Below, one piece after another: positions 1-5,384 of a stretch of 8,100 nucleotides of DNA. This DNA is from Clostridiales bacterium (GTDB lineage: Bacteria; Bacillota; Clostridia; Caldicoprobacterales; DTU083): contig JAAZEK010000034.1 in NCBI GenBank assembly GCA_012512335.1, positions 1 to 8,100 of the forward strand. The letters are read 5' to 3'. How positions within the stretch are numbered: position 1 is the first letter of the stretch; every line of letters starts with the position of its first letter. The translations under genes and the position numbers were made by a program. Below the pieces are notes generated by a model. That model was not told the DNA's origin, did not search any database, and was given only the letters and a program-made list of their open reading frames with translations.

Positions 1-876
1 CAATATGATGGCATCATGTTCTATTATGTACTGGATATTTCGACCCCTATGGCTCAGATGCCTGATTTGGGTAGCTACATTATTGCATTCGATCCTCAGT
101 CAGAAGAATATGACATACTTTTTACCAATAAAACGGATATGCAAATAAACAAATTGGTATTGTGTGAAGATCAATTAGCTTGGGTGATGAACGGAGAAAA
201 TATATGGACTGTCAAAGGATTCGATTTAGTAAACTGGAGAAGTTACGACCTTGCAATCTCAGATTCAGATATGAAATATTCCGGTGAAACGGTACTATCT
301 ACATCGTCACATTATATTATGTGGCAGTACTATAAAAGTGAAGGAAAGCACTTTACACTTAATGTTCATGATGCACTATCAGGAGATACGAGTATTTTGA
401 CACAGGAGGATATGGCCATAAACAGTCCGTATTGGCTTCCTTCAATAATGAACGATACCTTACTTCTATTACATAAAAGCCAAGTACTCGCCGAGCTGGC
501 TTTGTATGATCTCAAAGAGGAAAAAATAGATAAACATATTAAGTTAAACACATCATATGCCTACGCTTATCTGGTCAATGATCAGTACCTGGTATGGAGT
601 ACGGATTACTCAAACAATGAGGTCTGGATCGGAGATTTACTAGGAGAACAAAGTCAGCGAATATTCCCCAAGGAAAACGAGACAAGTCAATCCTGTTTTG
701 TAAATAGGCAAGAAGGACAAATTATTTTATGTGACAGAAGCTCTCAGAACTTACAAAAGGTTAATCTGAAACAAAAAATCATAGAAAACATCCTACTAGA
801 GCAAGATGAGACTGTGATAACCAGTCAGGATTATGTTATGATCCAAAATAACAATGTGATCCGTGTTTTAGAATAA
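1..876 (+). CDS. C-terminal part of a beta-propeller-like protein of unknown function (5' end outside window)
   Basis: The frame is open from base 1 to the TAA at 874-876, so the gene enters the window from upstream; the ATG at base 16 has no ribosome binding site in front and is probably internal. 291 residues are visible. I do not recognise a named family. The sequence is rich in short beta-strand-like blocks, roughly every 45-55 residues, each with an aromatic strand such as LAWVMNGENIW, YIMWQYY, YLVWSTDYSNNEVWIGDL and DYVMIQNNNVIRVLE. That pattern resembles the blades of TolB/WD40-like or DUF5050-type propellers. No catalytic motif or membrane segment is seen in this part; a signal peptide or N-terminal anchor could lie outside. 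It converges on the minus-strand toxin-antitoxin operon. A ~50-bp piece very similar to bases 374-428 recurs at 2206-2260, so a paralogue once stood nearby. Confidence 0.75.
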   Translation, partial: QYDGIMFYYVLDISTPMAQMPDLGSYIIAFDPQSEEYDILFTNKTDMQINKLVLCEDQLAWVMNGENIWTVKGFDLVNWRSYDLAISDSDMKYSGETVLSTSSHYIMWQYYKSEGKHFTLNVHDALSGDTSILTQEDMAINSPYWLPSIMNDTLLLLHKSQVLAELALYDLKEEKIDKHIKLNTSYAYAYLVNDQYLVWSTDYSNNEVWIGDLLGEQSQRIFPKENETSQSCFVNRQEGQIILCDRSSQNLQKVNLKQKIIENILLEQDETVITSQDYVMIQNNNVIRVLE

Positions 877-945
877 ACGAATTAAGACTAGTTAGATAGC
901 TATCGTCCTTGTCGTTTTGCTACGATAAGCGTATTATCGGAATGA

Positions 946-975
946 AAATGCAACGATATACATATCGTTGCATTT
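946..975. terminator. Perfect 30-bp palindrome between convergent genes, possible bidirectional terminator
   Basis: Two 14-base arms (AAATGCAACGATAT and its exact complement) flank a 2-base centre. The hairpin ends in ATTTAT on the plus strand and in ATTTTC on the minus strand, so the U-tract is weak both ways. It lies 70 bases after the propeller gene and about 110 bases beyond the end of the minus-strand operon, a usual place for a shared terminator. A smaller inverted repeat, CGATAA-gcgta-TTATCG, sits just upstream at about 923-939. A protein-binding palindrome is the alternative. Confidence 0.45.
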
Positions 976-1005
976 ATAAAGCATTTGCGTTACTATATTC
1001 ATAAA

Positions 1006-1096
1006 TTAATATGTGATGTCTTCCTTATCCTTGCGTTCTTTTATACGGGTTACTATGTCATCAATGGTATTGCCTAATATTGTGAGCTTAGATTTT
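1006..1096 (-). pseudogene. Coding-like remnant after the 73-aa gene, in a shifted frame
   Basis: Directly downstream of the 73-aa gene, a different minus-strand frame reads about 30 codons up to the TAA at 1006-1008 with protein-like composition: KSKLTILGNTIDDIVTRI then KERKDKEDITY. It has no start codon or ribosome binding site of its own. A one-base shift in the purine-rich stretch GAAGAAAAAGAAG near 1095-1110 would join it to the end of the 73-aa gene, giving a protein of about 100 residues. It may therefore be the original C-terminus lost by frameshift, or the tail of another decayed gene. Chance cannot be excluded for so short a frame. Confidence 0.3.
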
Positions 1097-1309
1097 GGAA
1101 TCTTCTTTTTCTTCTACTTCACATTTATATAAACCAAAAATAAAAAGTGGTGATTGACCATATAAACCAGTGTCATCATCTGCAAAAGATGCTCCAGTGG
1201 CTGAACTATAAAAAGCATCCAATGCATTATTTTCATCTGATTTAAATTCTTTTACTATCAATTCAATGATTGTTGGAAGAATCGTTGCTCTTGTAGTGCT
1301 GTGCTGCAT
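1088..1309 (-). CDS. Small unrecognised protein (73 aa), third gene of the DUF3791-DUF3990 operon
   Basis: The start chosen is the ATG at 1309, because AGGAG stands seven to eight bases before it; a longer version from 1348 would overlap the previous gene and has no such site. The gene begins four bases after the stop of the DUF3990 gene, and its ribosome binding site overlaps that gene's last codons, so the two are almost certainly translationally coupled. I do not recognise the family. The predicted protein has an N-terminal amphipathic helix (TILPTIIELIVKEF), then an LDAFYSSATGASF block and a distinctive DDDTGLYGQSPLFIFGLY stretch that looks conserved, and a charged EVEEKEDSKI tail. It is soluble, with no signal peptide. 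By position it could be an antitoxin, a toxin modulator or an immunity partner. The C-terminus may be shortened by a frameshift (see the remnant at 1006-1096). Confidence 0.75.
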   Translation of the reverse strand: MQHSTTRATILPTIIELIVKEFKSDENNALDAFYSSATGASFADDDTGLYGQSPLFIFGLYKCEVEEKEDSKI

Positions 1310-1313
1310 TATT

Positions 1314-1811
1314 TCAACTCCTAACAATATAATTATCAACAAATACAAGTGTATTCAATGCTTTCTCTGTACAAAATGCAATTTGATTGTTTATCTTTTC
1401 AAATTTTAGTCGCTCAATTGCATCCTCTTTACGCATAATACCTTGCATTACATAAGAAACTGTTTCACCCACATTATCATTGGCTATTTTACCTATTACT
1501 ATATCATAATCACGTGTGAAAGTGATGTCACTTCTGCATTTTACTACCATATCTAACCATTTTACAGAAGTGCCTTCGAATGTATTAATTGATAGACCTG
1601 AGGTACAATCATTCCACTCATAGACATTTACAATAGGCATACAAAGTTTTTCAGTTGCTCTATTAGCTATTCTAGCCTTGCGAATAGCCCAACGTTCTGA
1701 TTGTTGCTTAATGTCTGTTGTATAAAAAGCAAATCCAAAATCACGACCAATTTCACTTTTTATGATTTTAGGTTTTTGAATGATAAGCGTTGTACCATGA
1801 TAAACTAGCAT
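1314..1811 (-). CDS. DUF3990 protein, predicted ADP-ribosyltransferase-fold toxin
   Basis: 165 residues, close to the usual DUF3990 length. It opens with MLVYHGTT; His5 and the following Gly-Thr match the first-strand motif of diphtheria-toxin-type (H-Y-E class) ADP-ribosyltransferases. FGFAFYTT at 25-32 supplies the second-strand Tyr30. NNQIAFCTE at 141-149 lies where the third catalytic position would be, with Gln143 or Glu149 as candidates. Between them are the segments VYEWN, WLDMVV, YDIVIGKIANDNV and QGIMRKEDAIERL that I associate with this family. Established knowledge, from memory: DUF3990 is grouped with ADP-ribosyl-type folds and is often encoded beside DUF3791 proteins. The target is unknown. 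The start at 1811 has AGGAGG nine bases before it and overlaps the upstream stop as TAATG, so the two genes are coupled. No membrane segment or export signal, so it should act inside the cell. Toxin activity is inference. Confidence 0.85.
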   Translation of the reverse strand: MLVYHGTTLIIQKPKIIKSEIGRDFGFAFYTTDIKQQSERWAIRKARIANRATEKLCMPIVNVYEWNDCTSGLSINTFEGTSVKWLDMVVKCRSDITFTRDYDIVIGKIANDNVGETVSYVMQGIMRKEDAIERLKFEKINNQIAFCTEKALNTLVFVDNYIVRS

Positions 1812-2008
1812 TAGCTCTTGCCTCCTAGATATTCATCAAAAAATTGCATCAGGTATTCCATTCCCATTCCATGTAAATCCTCATAATCGCTATCTAGAAG
1901 GTCAAGCAAGCCTTCTTTTTTGAATAGCCTGTACACTTCATTGCTTGGTTTACCGATATGGTTACTGTAATATTCTATACAAAAACCTTTAAAAGACAAT
2001 TTACTCAT
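1811..2008 (-). CDS. DUF3791-like small protein, putative antitoxin of the DUF3990 toxin
   Basis: A 65-residue acidic, all-helical-looking protein and first gene of the operon. The pattern FCIEYY, then a variable linker with NEVYRLFKKEGLLDLL, SDYEDLHGMG and EYLMQFFDEYLGG, fits the DUF3791 layout as I remember it (F-x-IE-Y near the start, LF in the middle, Y-x-x-LH-x-x-G, and a D-x-YL end). The ATG at 2008 has GGAGG eight bases upstream. Its stop codon TAA shares a base with the ATG of the DUF3990 gene (TAATG). Being first, small and coupled to the putative toxin is the classic antitoxin arrangement. No helix-turn-helix is obvious, so whether it represses the operon itself is unclear. Confidence 0.75.
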   Translation of the reverse strand: MSKLSFKGFCIEYYSNHIGKPSNEVYRLFKKEGLLDLLDSDYEDLHGMGMEYLMQFFDEYLGGKS

Positions 2009-2031
2009 GGTGAGAGCCTCCGTGTGACGAT

Positions 2032-2060
2032 ATTATAGCCATGATTTAATTTCCAACCAA
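2032..2060 (-). promoter_or_regulatory. Sigma-A-type promoter of the DUF3791-DUF3990 operon
   Basis: On the minus strand TTGGTT (2060-2055) is followed after exactly 17 bases by a perfect TATAAT (2037-2032). The operon's first ATG is at 2008, giving a leader of roughly 15-20 bases that contains the GGAGG site. A second, weaker pair lies upstream: TTACAA (2092-2087), 16 bases, TATAAT (2070-2065). Confidence 0.7.
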
Positions 2061-2096
2061 TATCATTATACATTACTGCTTTGCCTTTGTAAATTA

Positions 2097-2160
2097 AAGC
2101 ATTGAGAGATCTAGCTCAAGGATCTATTCCTTTGTAACATGAATTTAAATGATTTTTAAC
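2097..2160. repeat. Imperfect direct repeat, copy 1
   Basis: The core 2104-2160 matches 3645-3701 in the same orientation at 51 of 57 positions; the last 20 bases are identical (its mate on the minus strand reads GTTAAAAATCATTTAAATTC). A further AAGCATT at the left edge is shared but with a small gap. The two copies flank the ATPase segment. On the minus strand this copy leads straight into the operon promoter region. Its reading frames are broken by stops, so it is not coding here. Confidence 0.85.
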
Positions 2161-2185
2161 CATATCAATTAGTTATTTGGTTATA

Positions 2186-2256
2186 ACTTAATAATATATG
2201 AGTTACACTATCAGGCGATACGAGTATTCTGACACAGAGGATATGGTCGCAAACTA
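2186..2256 (+). pseudogene. Fossil fragment of a propeller-gene paralogue
   Basis: Bases 2206-2248 align to 374-417 of the first gene with about three mismatches and one deleted base. The similarity fades but continues to about 2257 (roughly 8 of 12 bases), and may reach left to the shared ACTTAAT at 2186 with a three-base gap. In the matching frame it reads TLSGDTSILTQ, compared with ALSGDTSILTQ in the first gene. The lost base breaks the frame, and a TGA stands just before it at 2199. It stops where the ATPase coding region begins, suggesting that a copy of the propeller gene was cut by the arrival of the ATPase cassette. Confidence 0.7.
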
Positions 2257-3483
2257 TATCATCCCAATCGGTATAATTAGATTATTTCTATCATATGGAA
2301 TGAACTGTTCTGCCATGCATAGAACAGCACCTGTACCAAGTTGCAACGGTGACTTATCAATCACACCGAAAGATCTGAAAATGCGCTTGTCAGGAGAGAC
2401 TGTCTTTTTAATCTCGATAGGAAAGAGCTTGCCGTCACCTTCCATAATCACATCAATTTCCTTCGTATCGCGGTCGCGGTAGAAGTACAGATATGGTTCT
2501 CGACCTGCGTTTTGGTAGCTTTTCATTATTTCTGAGACAGCAAAGTTCTCGAGTAGAGCACCGTTCATAGCACCACTTTCAGCTACCTCAGGTGATGACC
2601 ATTTTGTCAAGTAGCAAACAAGCCCAGTATCGTAGAAGTACACTTTAGGGGTTTTAATGGTGCGTTTTAGAACATTGTTGGAATAGGGATGCAGTAGGAA
2701 AATAATTCCTAGAGTTTCAAGGATGTTTATCCATGATTTAGAAGTTTGAATGTCAATATCTGCATCTTCAGCAAGTGCTTTATAATTAAGCAGTTGTGAA
2801 GTCCGTGCAGCGACCGATATAATAAATCGATTAAATTTTAGTGCATCTATCGCACCTGAAATATCACGCACGTCACGCTCTATATAGGTAGAAATATAGG
2901 AGGAATAATACATATTCTGGTCTACATACTTACCGCTGATTAGTCCAGGCATGGAGCCTAACCAAAGGCGGTTGAATAGCTCTGGTGTTGTCACGGGTTT
3001 AAAGCGCTTGCTTTCTTCAAGAAGCCTGTCGAAATCAGTGGTAAAGGGCACACAAGGTGCGCCTGTAATTTCACGCTGGGACATGGGGGACATGTGTAAA
3101 AGAGCTACACGGCCAGCCAAGGATTCCTGTACGCCACGCATAAGACGAAATATTTGTGAGCCAGTCATCCAAAAATCCCCAGGATTATGATACTTATCAA
3201 TATGAATCTTGATATAGGTGAACAATTCAGGTGCATACTGAACTTCGTCAATAAGTACTGGTGGATTATGGATTTGCAAAAACAGTGCAGGGTCATTTTT
3301 CGCCATATCACGTATTGATAGGTCATCAAGCGAAACATATTTGCGTCCTACACTTTCTCTTTCAGCAAGGGTCTGCAGCATGGTTGTTTTTCCTGCTTGA
3401 CGGGGGCCTGTCAGCAAAATTGCAGAGTAGGATTTGCTTAGTTCTAATATACGATCCTCCATATGTCGACTGATATAGTTCAT
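2254..3483 (-). CDS. AAA_14/DUF4143-family ATPase
   Basis: An intact member of the large family of small archaeal/bacterial AAA ATPases with a C-terminal DUF4143 domain (about 400 residues, as here). Numbering from a possible upstream GTG at 3498, Walker A is GPRQAGKTT at 31-39, Walker B VLIDEVQ at 81-87, sensor-type WMTGSQ at 110-115 and an arginine-bearing SLAGRV at 126-131. The DUF4143 part spans roughly 195-400 and carries YFYDTGL, LLENFAVSEI and a restriction-endonuclease-like pattern, KEIDVIM then FPIEIKKT. The ATG at 3483 (MNYISRHMEDRI) is chosen because family members begin near the RHMED-type segment; the site before it is a poor GGTGG. The function of the family is not established; it is frequent in variable, mobile regions and has many paralogues. 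Its promoter lies at 3525-3553. The gene ends exactly at the propeller fossil. Confidence 0.92.
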   Translation of the reverse strand: MNYISRHMEDRILELSKSYSAILLTGPRQAGKTTMLQTLAERESVGRKYVSLDDLSIRDMAKNDPALFLQIHNPPVLIDEVQYAPELFTYIKIHIDKYHNPGDFWMTGSQIFRLMRGVQESLAGRVALLHMSPMSQREITGAPCVPFTTDFDRLLEESKRFKPVTTPELFNRLWLGSMPGLISGKYVDQNMYYSSYISTYIERDVRDISGAIDALKFNRFIISVAARTSQLLNYKALAEDADIDIQTSKSWINILETLGIIFLLHPYSNNVLKRTIKTPKVYFYDTGLVCYLTKWSSPEVAESGAMNGALLENFAVSEIMKSYQNAGREPYLYFYRDRDTKEIDVIMEGDGKLFPIEIKKTVSPDKRIFRSFGVIDKSPLQLGTGAVLCMAEQFIPYDRNNLIIPIGMI

Positions 3484-3521
3484 CAAACACACCACCACAT
3501 TCGGCTAAATTGGGTTCTATT

Positions 3522-3553
3522 AATATTATAGCCGATAATATTGAGGGCGTCAA
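3522..3553 (-). promoter_or_regulatory. Strong promoter of the ATPase gene with an overlapping palindrome
   Basis: On the minus strand TTGACG (3553-3548), 17 bases, then a perfect TATAAT (3530-3525); the start codon is about 40 bases further on. The -10 lies inside an 8-base inverted repeat, AATATTAT-N5-ATAATATT at 3522-3542, well placed for a repressor. The -35 falls inside the DUF4143 fossil, so this promoter overlaps former coding sequence. The plus-strand string ATATTATAGCC (3523-3533) recurs exactly over the -10 of the toxin-antitoxin operon at 2030-2040. Confidence 0.7.
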
Positions 3554-3672
3554 ATGTTTTTCCAATTTTACTAATAGATACATCATAGCCACATAGCCTC
3601 GTCTTATTAATTCAAGGTATACGATGTTTTCAAGCATTTTTATCGAGCGATCTGGATCAAGAATCTCTTCCT
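3546..3672 (-). pseudogene. Frameshifted fossil of a second DUF4143 ATPase (C-terminal region)
   Basis: The minus strand reads EILDPDRSIKM then LENIVYLELIRRGY, the signature that precedes the nuclease-like end of DUF4143 proteins (typically LENIVYLEL-RRGY-V--GK). After the codon at 3595-3593 there are five extra bases arising from a near-tandem GGCTATG/GGCTATG duplication. The family sequence then resumes in another frame as YDVSISKIGKTFDA up to about 3546. Upstream the frame is closed by a TAA at about 3687. The fossil is not the missing part of the intact ATPase, which has its own complete C-terminus. An open frame of 91 codons (3637-3362) that begins here and runs into the ATPase in the wrong frame is an artefact of this junction. 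Confidence 0.75.
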
Positions 3673-3701
3673 TTGTAACAAGAATTTAAATGATTTTTAA
3701 C
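3638..3701. repeat. Imperfect direct repeat, copy 2
   Basis: Partner of the copy at 2097-2160 (51 of 57 core positions identical at 3645-3701). Its left part overlaps the start of the DUF4143 fossil, so on the minus strand repeat, fossil, promoter and ATPase follow one another. Beyond 3701 the two surroundings share nothing obvious, which sets a sharp edge just upstream of the L,D-transpeptidase control region. Confidence 0.85.
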
Positions 3702-3732
3702 GGAAACATAAAAAAGTACATACCTTATCTAT

Positions 3733-3779
3733 GGTAATATAGAAATTACCTTGCAGGTAATGATATAAATTTTATATAC
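3733..3779 (+). promoter_or_regulatory. Candidate promoter and operator array of the L,D-transpeptidase gene
   Basis: Three alternating copies of one six-base word occur: GGTAAT (3733-3738), ATTACC (3745-3750) and GGTAAT (3756-3761). Their centres are 11-12 bases apart, about one helical turn. A -35-like TTGCAG (3751-3756) lies between the second and third copies, and a -10-like ATATAC (3774-3779) follows after 17 bases, which would place the RNA start near 3786. A repressor bound to this array would block the promoter. The regulator is unknown. Tandem ATATACC words and a CCATATGG palindrome (3786-3793) continue into the ribosome binding site. Confidence 0.45.
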
Positions 3780-3808
3780 CATATACCATATGGAGAAGGT
3801 GGGTCAAT

Positions 3809-5239
3809 GTGAGGAATCATTCTTTAAAAGAAAGTAATATCAAGCAAACAGCAGTGGAGGTTAAGCCGTTATTTATAATATTCGGTCTTATACTTTTGTT
3901 GCTTTTATCTTACATATTGATTAGTTTGTATTACAATACCCACTTTTACATGAAAACTACAATAAATGGTACAGATACTTCTAACATGACGGTGGAACAG
4001 GCAGATGAGGCGATACAAGCAGAGTTCAAAAGCTATTCTTTGAAACTAGAAGGAAAAAACAATTTGTCTAGCGTAGTACATGGTGAGGATTTTGAATTAC
4101 ATTCGAATTACGATGGGAAATTAGAGGATTTACTAGACACACAGAACAGTTTTCTGTGGCCAATTGCATTGTTTAACAACTCTAACTTAGAAATTACAAC
4201 CCAGCTGGAATATGACGAAGATTTGCTGAAGGATTTAATTCTAAGTCTCACTTTTTTTCGGAAAGAATATGTAGTAGAGCCTGTCGATGCCTATATCTCT
4301 GATTATAAGAAAGGTACTGGCTATGAAATAATTCCAGAAGTTTCTGGCACACAGCTAGATTTTGAACTATTATTTGTGGCAATTAAAGATACAATAGACA
4401 ATTTGGAGCCGAGCTTATCTTTAGAAGAAGCTGATACTTACTTAAAGCCAAAAGTCACCTCCAAATCTCCAAAGCTTATCCAAGCAGTGGAAGAGCTAAA
4501 TAAGATTGCTGGGGCTGAAATAATCTATGCATTTGGCAAAGATACAGAAGTTTTGGATGGTAATAAGATTAGTGAATGGCTTTCTATTTCTGAAAATGGT
4601 AATGTGGTCTTGGATGAATCTGGTGTAAAAGAGTATGTGGATTACATAGGGAAAACTTATAATTCCTTCGGAAGAACACGATCTTTTAAGACCTCCTATG
4701 GCGTTGAAATAAAAGTCAAAGGTGGCGACTATGGCTGGTGGCTAAATAGACCTTTAGAAGTTACCGAGCTTACAGAATTGATTCTTGCTGGTGAAAAAAG
4801 GAAAAAGAAGCCAGCTTATCATCAGACTGCTCAGCAATATGGCGATGATGATATAGGAAATACCTATGTAGAGGTTAATTTAACAGCTCAGCATCTGTTT
4901 TTTTATAGAGCAGGCAAGCTAATTATGGAGTCGGATTTCGTTTCTGGTAACCTCTCTAAGGGTTACGGCACACCAACTGGGACATATCCAATTAAACATA
5001 AAGGAAGAAATGCTACCCTAAATGGCGAGGACTATTCCACACCAGTTGACTACTGGTTGCCATTTAATCTAGGTATCGGTTTTCATGATGCTCCATGGAG
5101 AAAAGAGTTTGGAGGAGATATATATAAAACCAAAGGATCTCATGGATGTATCAATATGCCACCAGAACAAGCAAAAATTATGTTCGAAAATATAGATTGG
5201 GGTGTAGCAGTGGTAGTATACGAGCTACCAGCTAGCTAA
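3809..5239 (+). CDS. Membrane-anchored L,D-transpeptidase (YkuD) with peptidoglycan-binding-type stalk
   Basis: 476 residues. A single membrane segment at about 20-42 follows a short cytoplasmic tail, so the enzyme is anchored with its body outside. Residues ~50-330 are the long extracellular stalk, with an INGTDTSNMTVEQADEAI start typical of PG_binding_4 (PF12229) domains. The YkuD domain spans ~350-475, with His426 in GFHDAPW and the catalytic Ser-His-Gly-Cys at 444-447 in GSHGCINMP. These enzymes make 3-3 cross-links between diaminopimelate residues of peptidoglycan through a Cys acyl-enzyme and are largely insensitive to most beta-lactams other than carbapenems. Translation starts at GTG 3809; GGAGAAGG ends nine bases before it, while the ATG at 3807 runs at once into TGA. 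The M55 peptidase follows 145 bases downstream on the same strand. Confidence 0.93.
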   Translation: MRNHSLKESNIKQTAVEVKPLFIIFGLILLLLLSYILISLYYNTHFYMKTTINGTDTSNMTVEQADEAIQAEFKSYSLKLEGKNNLSSVVHGEDFELHSNYDGKLEDLLDTQNSFLWPIALFNNSNLEITTQLEYDEDLLKDLILSLTFFRKEYVVEPVDAYISDYKKGTGYEIIPEVSGTQLDFELLFVAIKDTIDNLEPSLSLEEADTYLKPKVTSKSPKLIQAVEELNKIAGAEIIYAFGKDTEVLDGNKISEWLSISENGNVVLDESGVKEYVDYIGKTYNSFGRTRSFKTSYGVEIKVKGGDYGWWLNRPLEVTELTELILAGEKRKKKPAYHQTAQQYGDDDIGNTYVEVNLTAQHLFFYRAGKLIMESDFVSGNLSKGYGTPTGTYPIKHKGRNATLNGEDYSTPVDYWLPFNLGIGFHDAPWRKEFGGDIYKTKGSHGCINMPPEQAKIMFENIDWGVAVVVYELPAS

Positions 5240-5272
5240 TAACAAAGGTTTTTTATACATCTTAAAATTCTC

Positions 5273-5303
5273 TCCAGAATAGCGTCTTGGATAGTGTTTT
5301 TTT
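5273..5303 (+). terminator. Weak hairpin with U-tract after the L,D-transpeptidase
   Basis: TCCAGA (5273-5278) can pair with TCTTGGA (5285-5291) with one bulged T, and seven T's follow at 5297-5303 after a five-base gap. The stem is short and the spacing to the T-run is not ideal, so it may be a leaky terminator or nothing. If real, the M55 gene would need a promoter within 5287-5380. Confidence 0.25.
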
Positions 5304-5384
5304 CATTTCTAAAAAAGGGAAGTACATCTTGTATGAAGAATATATCTATTGTTCCTAAAATCACATAAAAGAGGAGTGGATATG

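Noticed and set aside
16..18. ATG at 16 as the true start of the first gene
   Set aside because: The frame is open to base 1 and no ribosome binding site precedes it; the protein looks truncated by the window edge.
366..551. Minus-strand frame inside the first gene
   Set aside because: It overlaps coding sequence of the plus strand, with no start signal and no family resemblance.
2161..2200. AT-rich AGTTAT/ATAACT inverted repeat as ATPase terminator
   Set aside because: Only six A/T-rich pairs with no T-run; too weak to call.
2198..2482. 94-codon plus-strand frame beginning in the propeller fossil
   Set aside because: It lies mostly antisense to the ATPase, whose family motifs are clear; only the first 50 bases are meaningful, as a fossil.
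2951..3473. Plus-strand frames antisense to the ATPase
   Set aside because: They are shadows of a gene with intact Walker motifs and have no ribosome binding sites.
3362..3637. 91-codon minus-strand frame starting LENIVYLEL as an independent gene
   Set aside because: Only the first part matches a protein family; the rest runs through the promoter and out of frame into the ATPase.
5349..5384. TTG at 5349 as start of the M55 gene
   Set aside because: It has no ribosome binding site, while 5385 has GAGGAG and places the metal ligands at the family positions.
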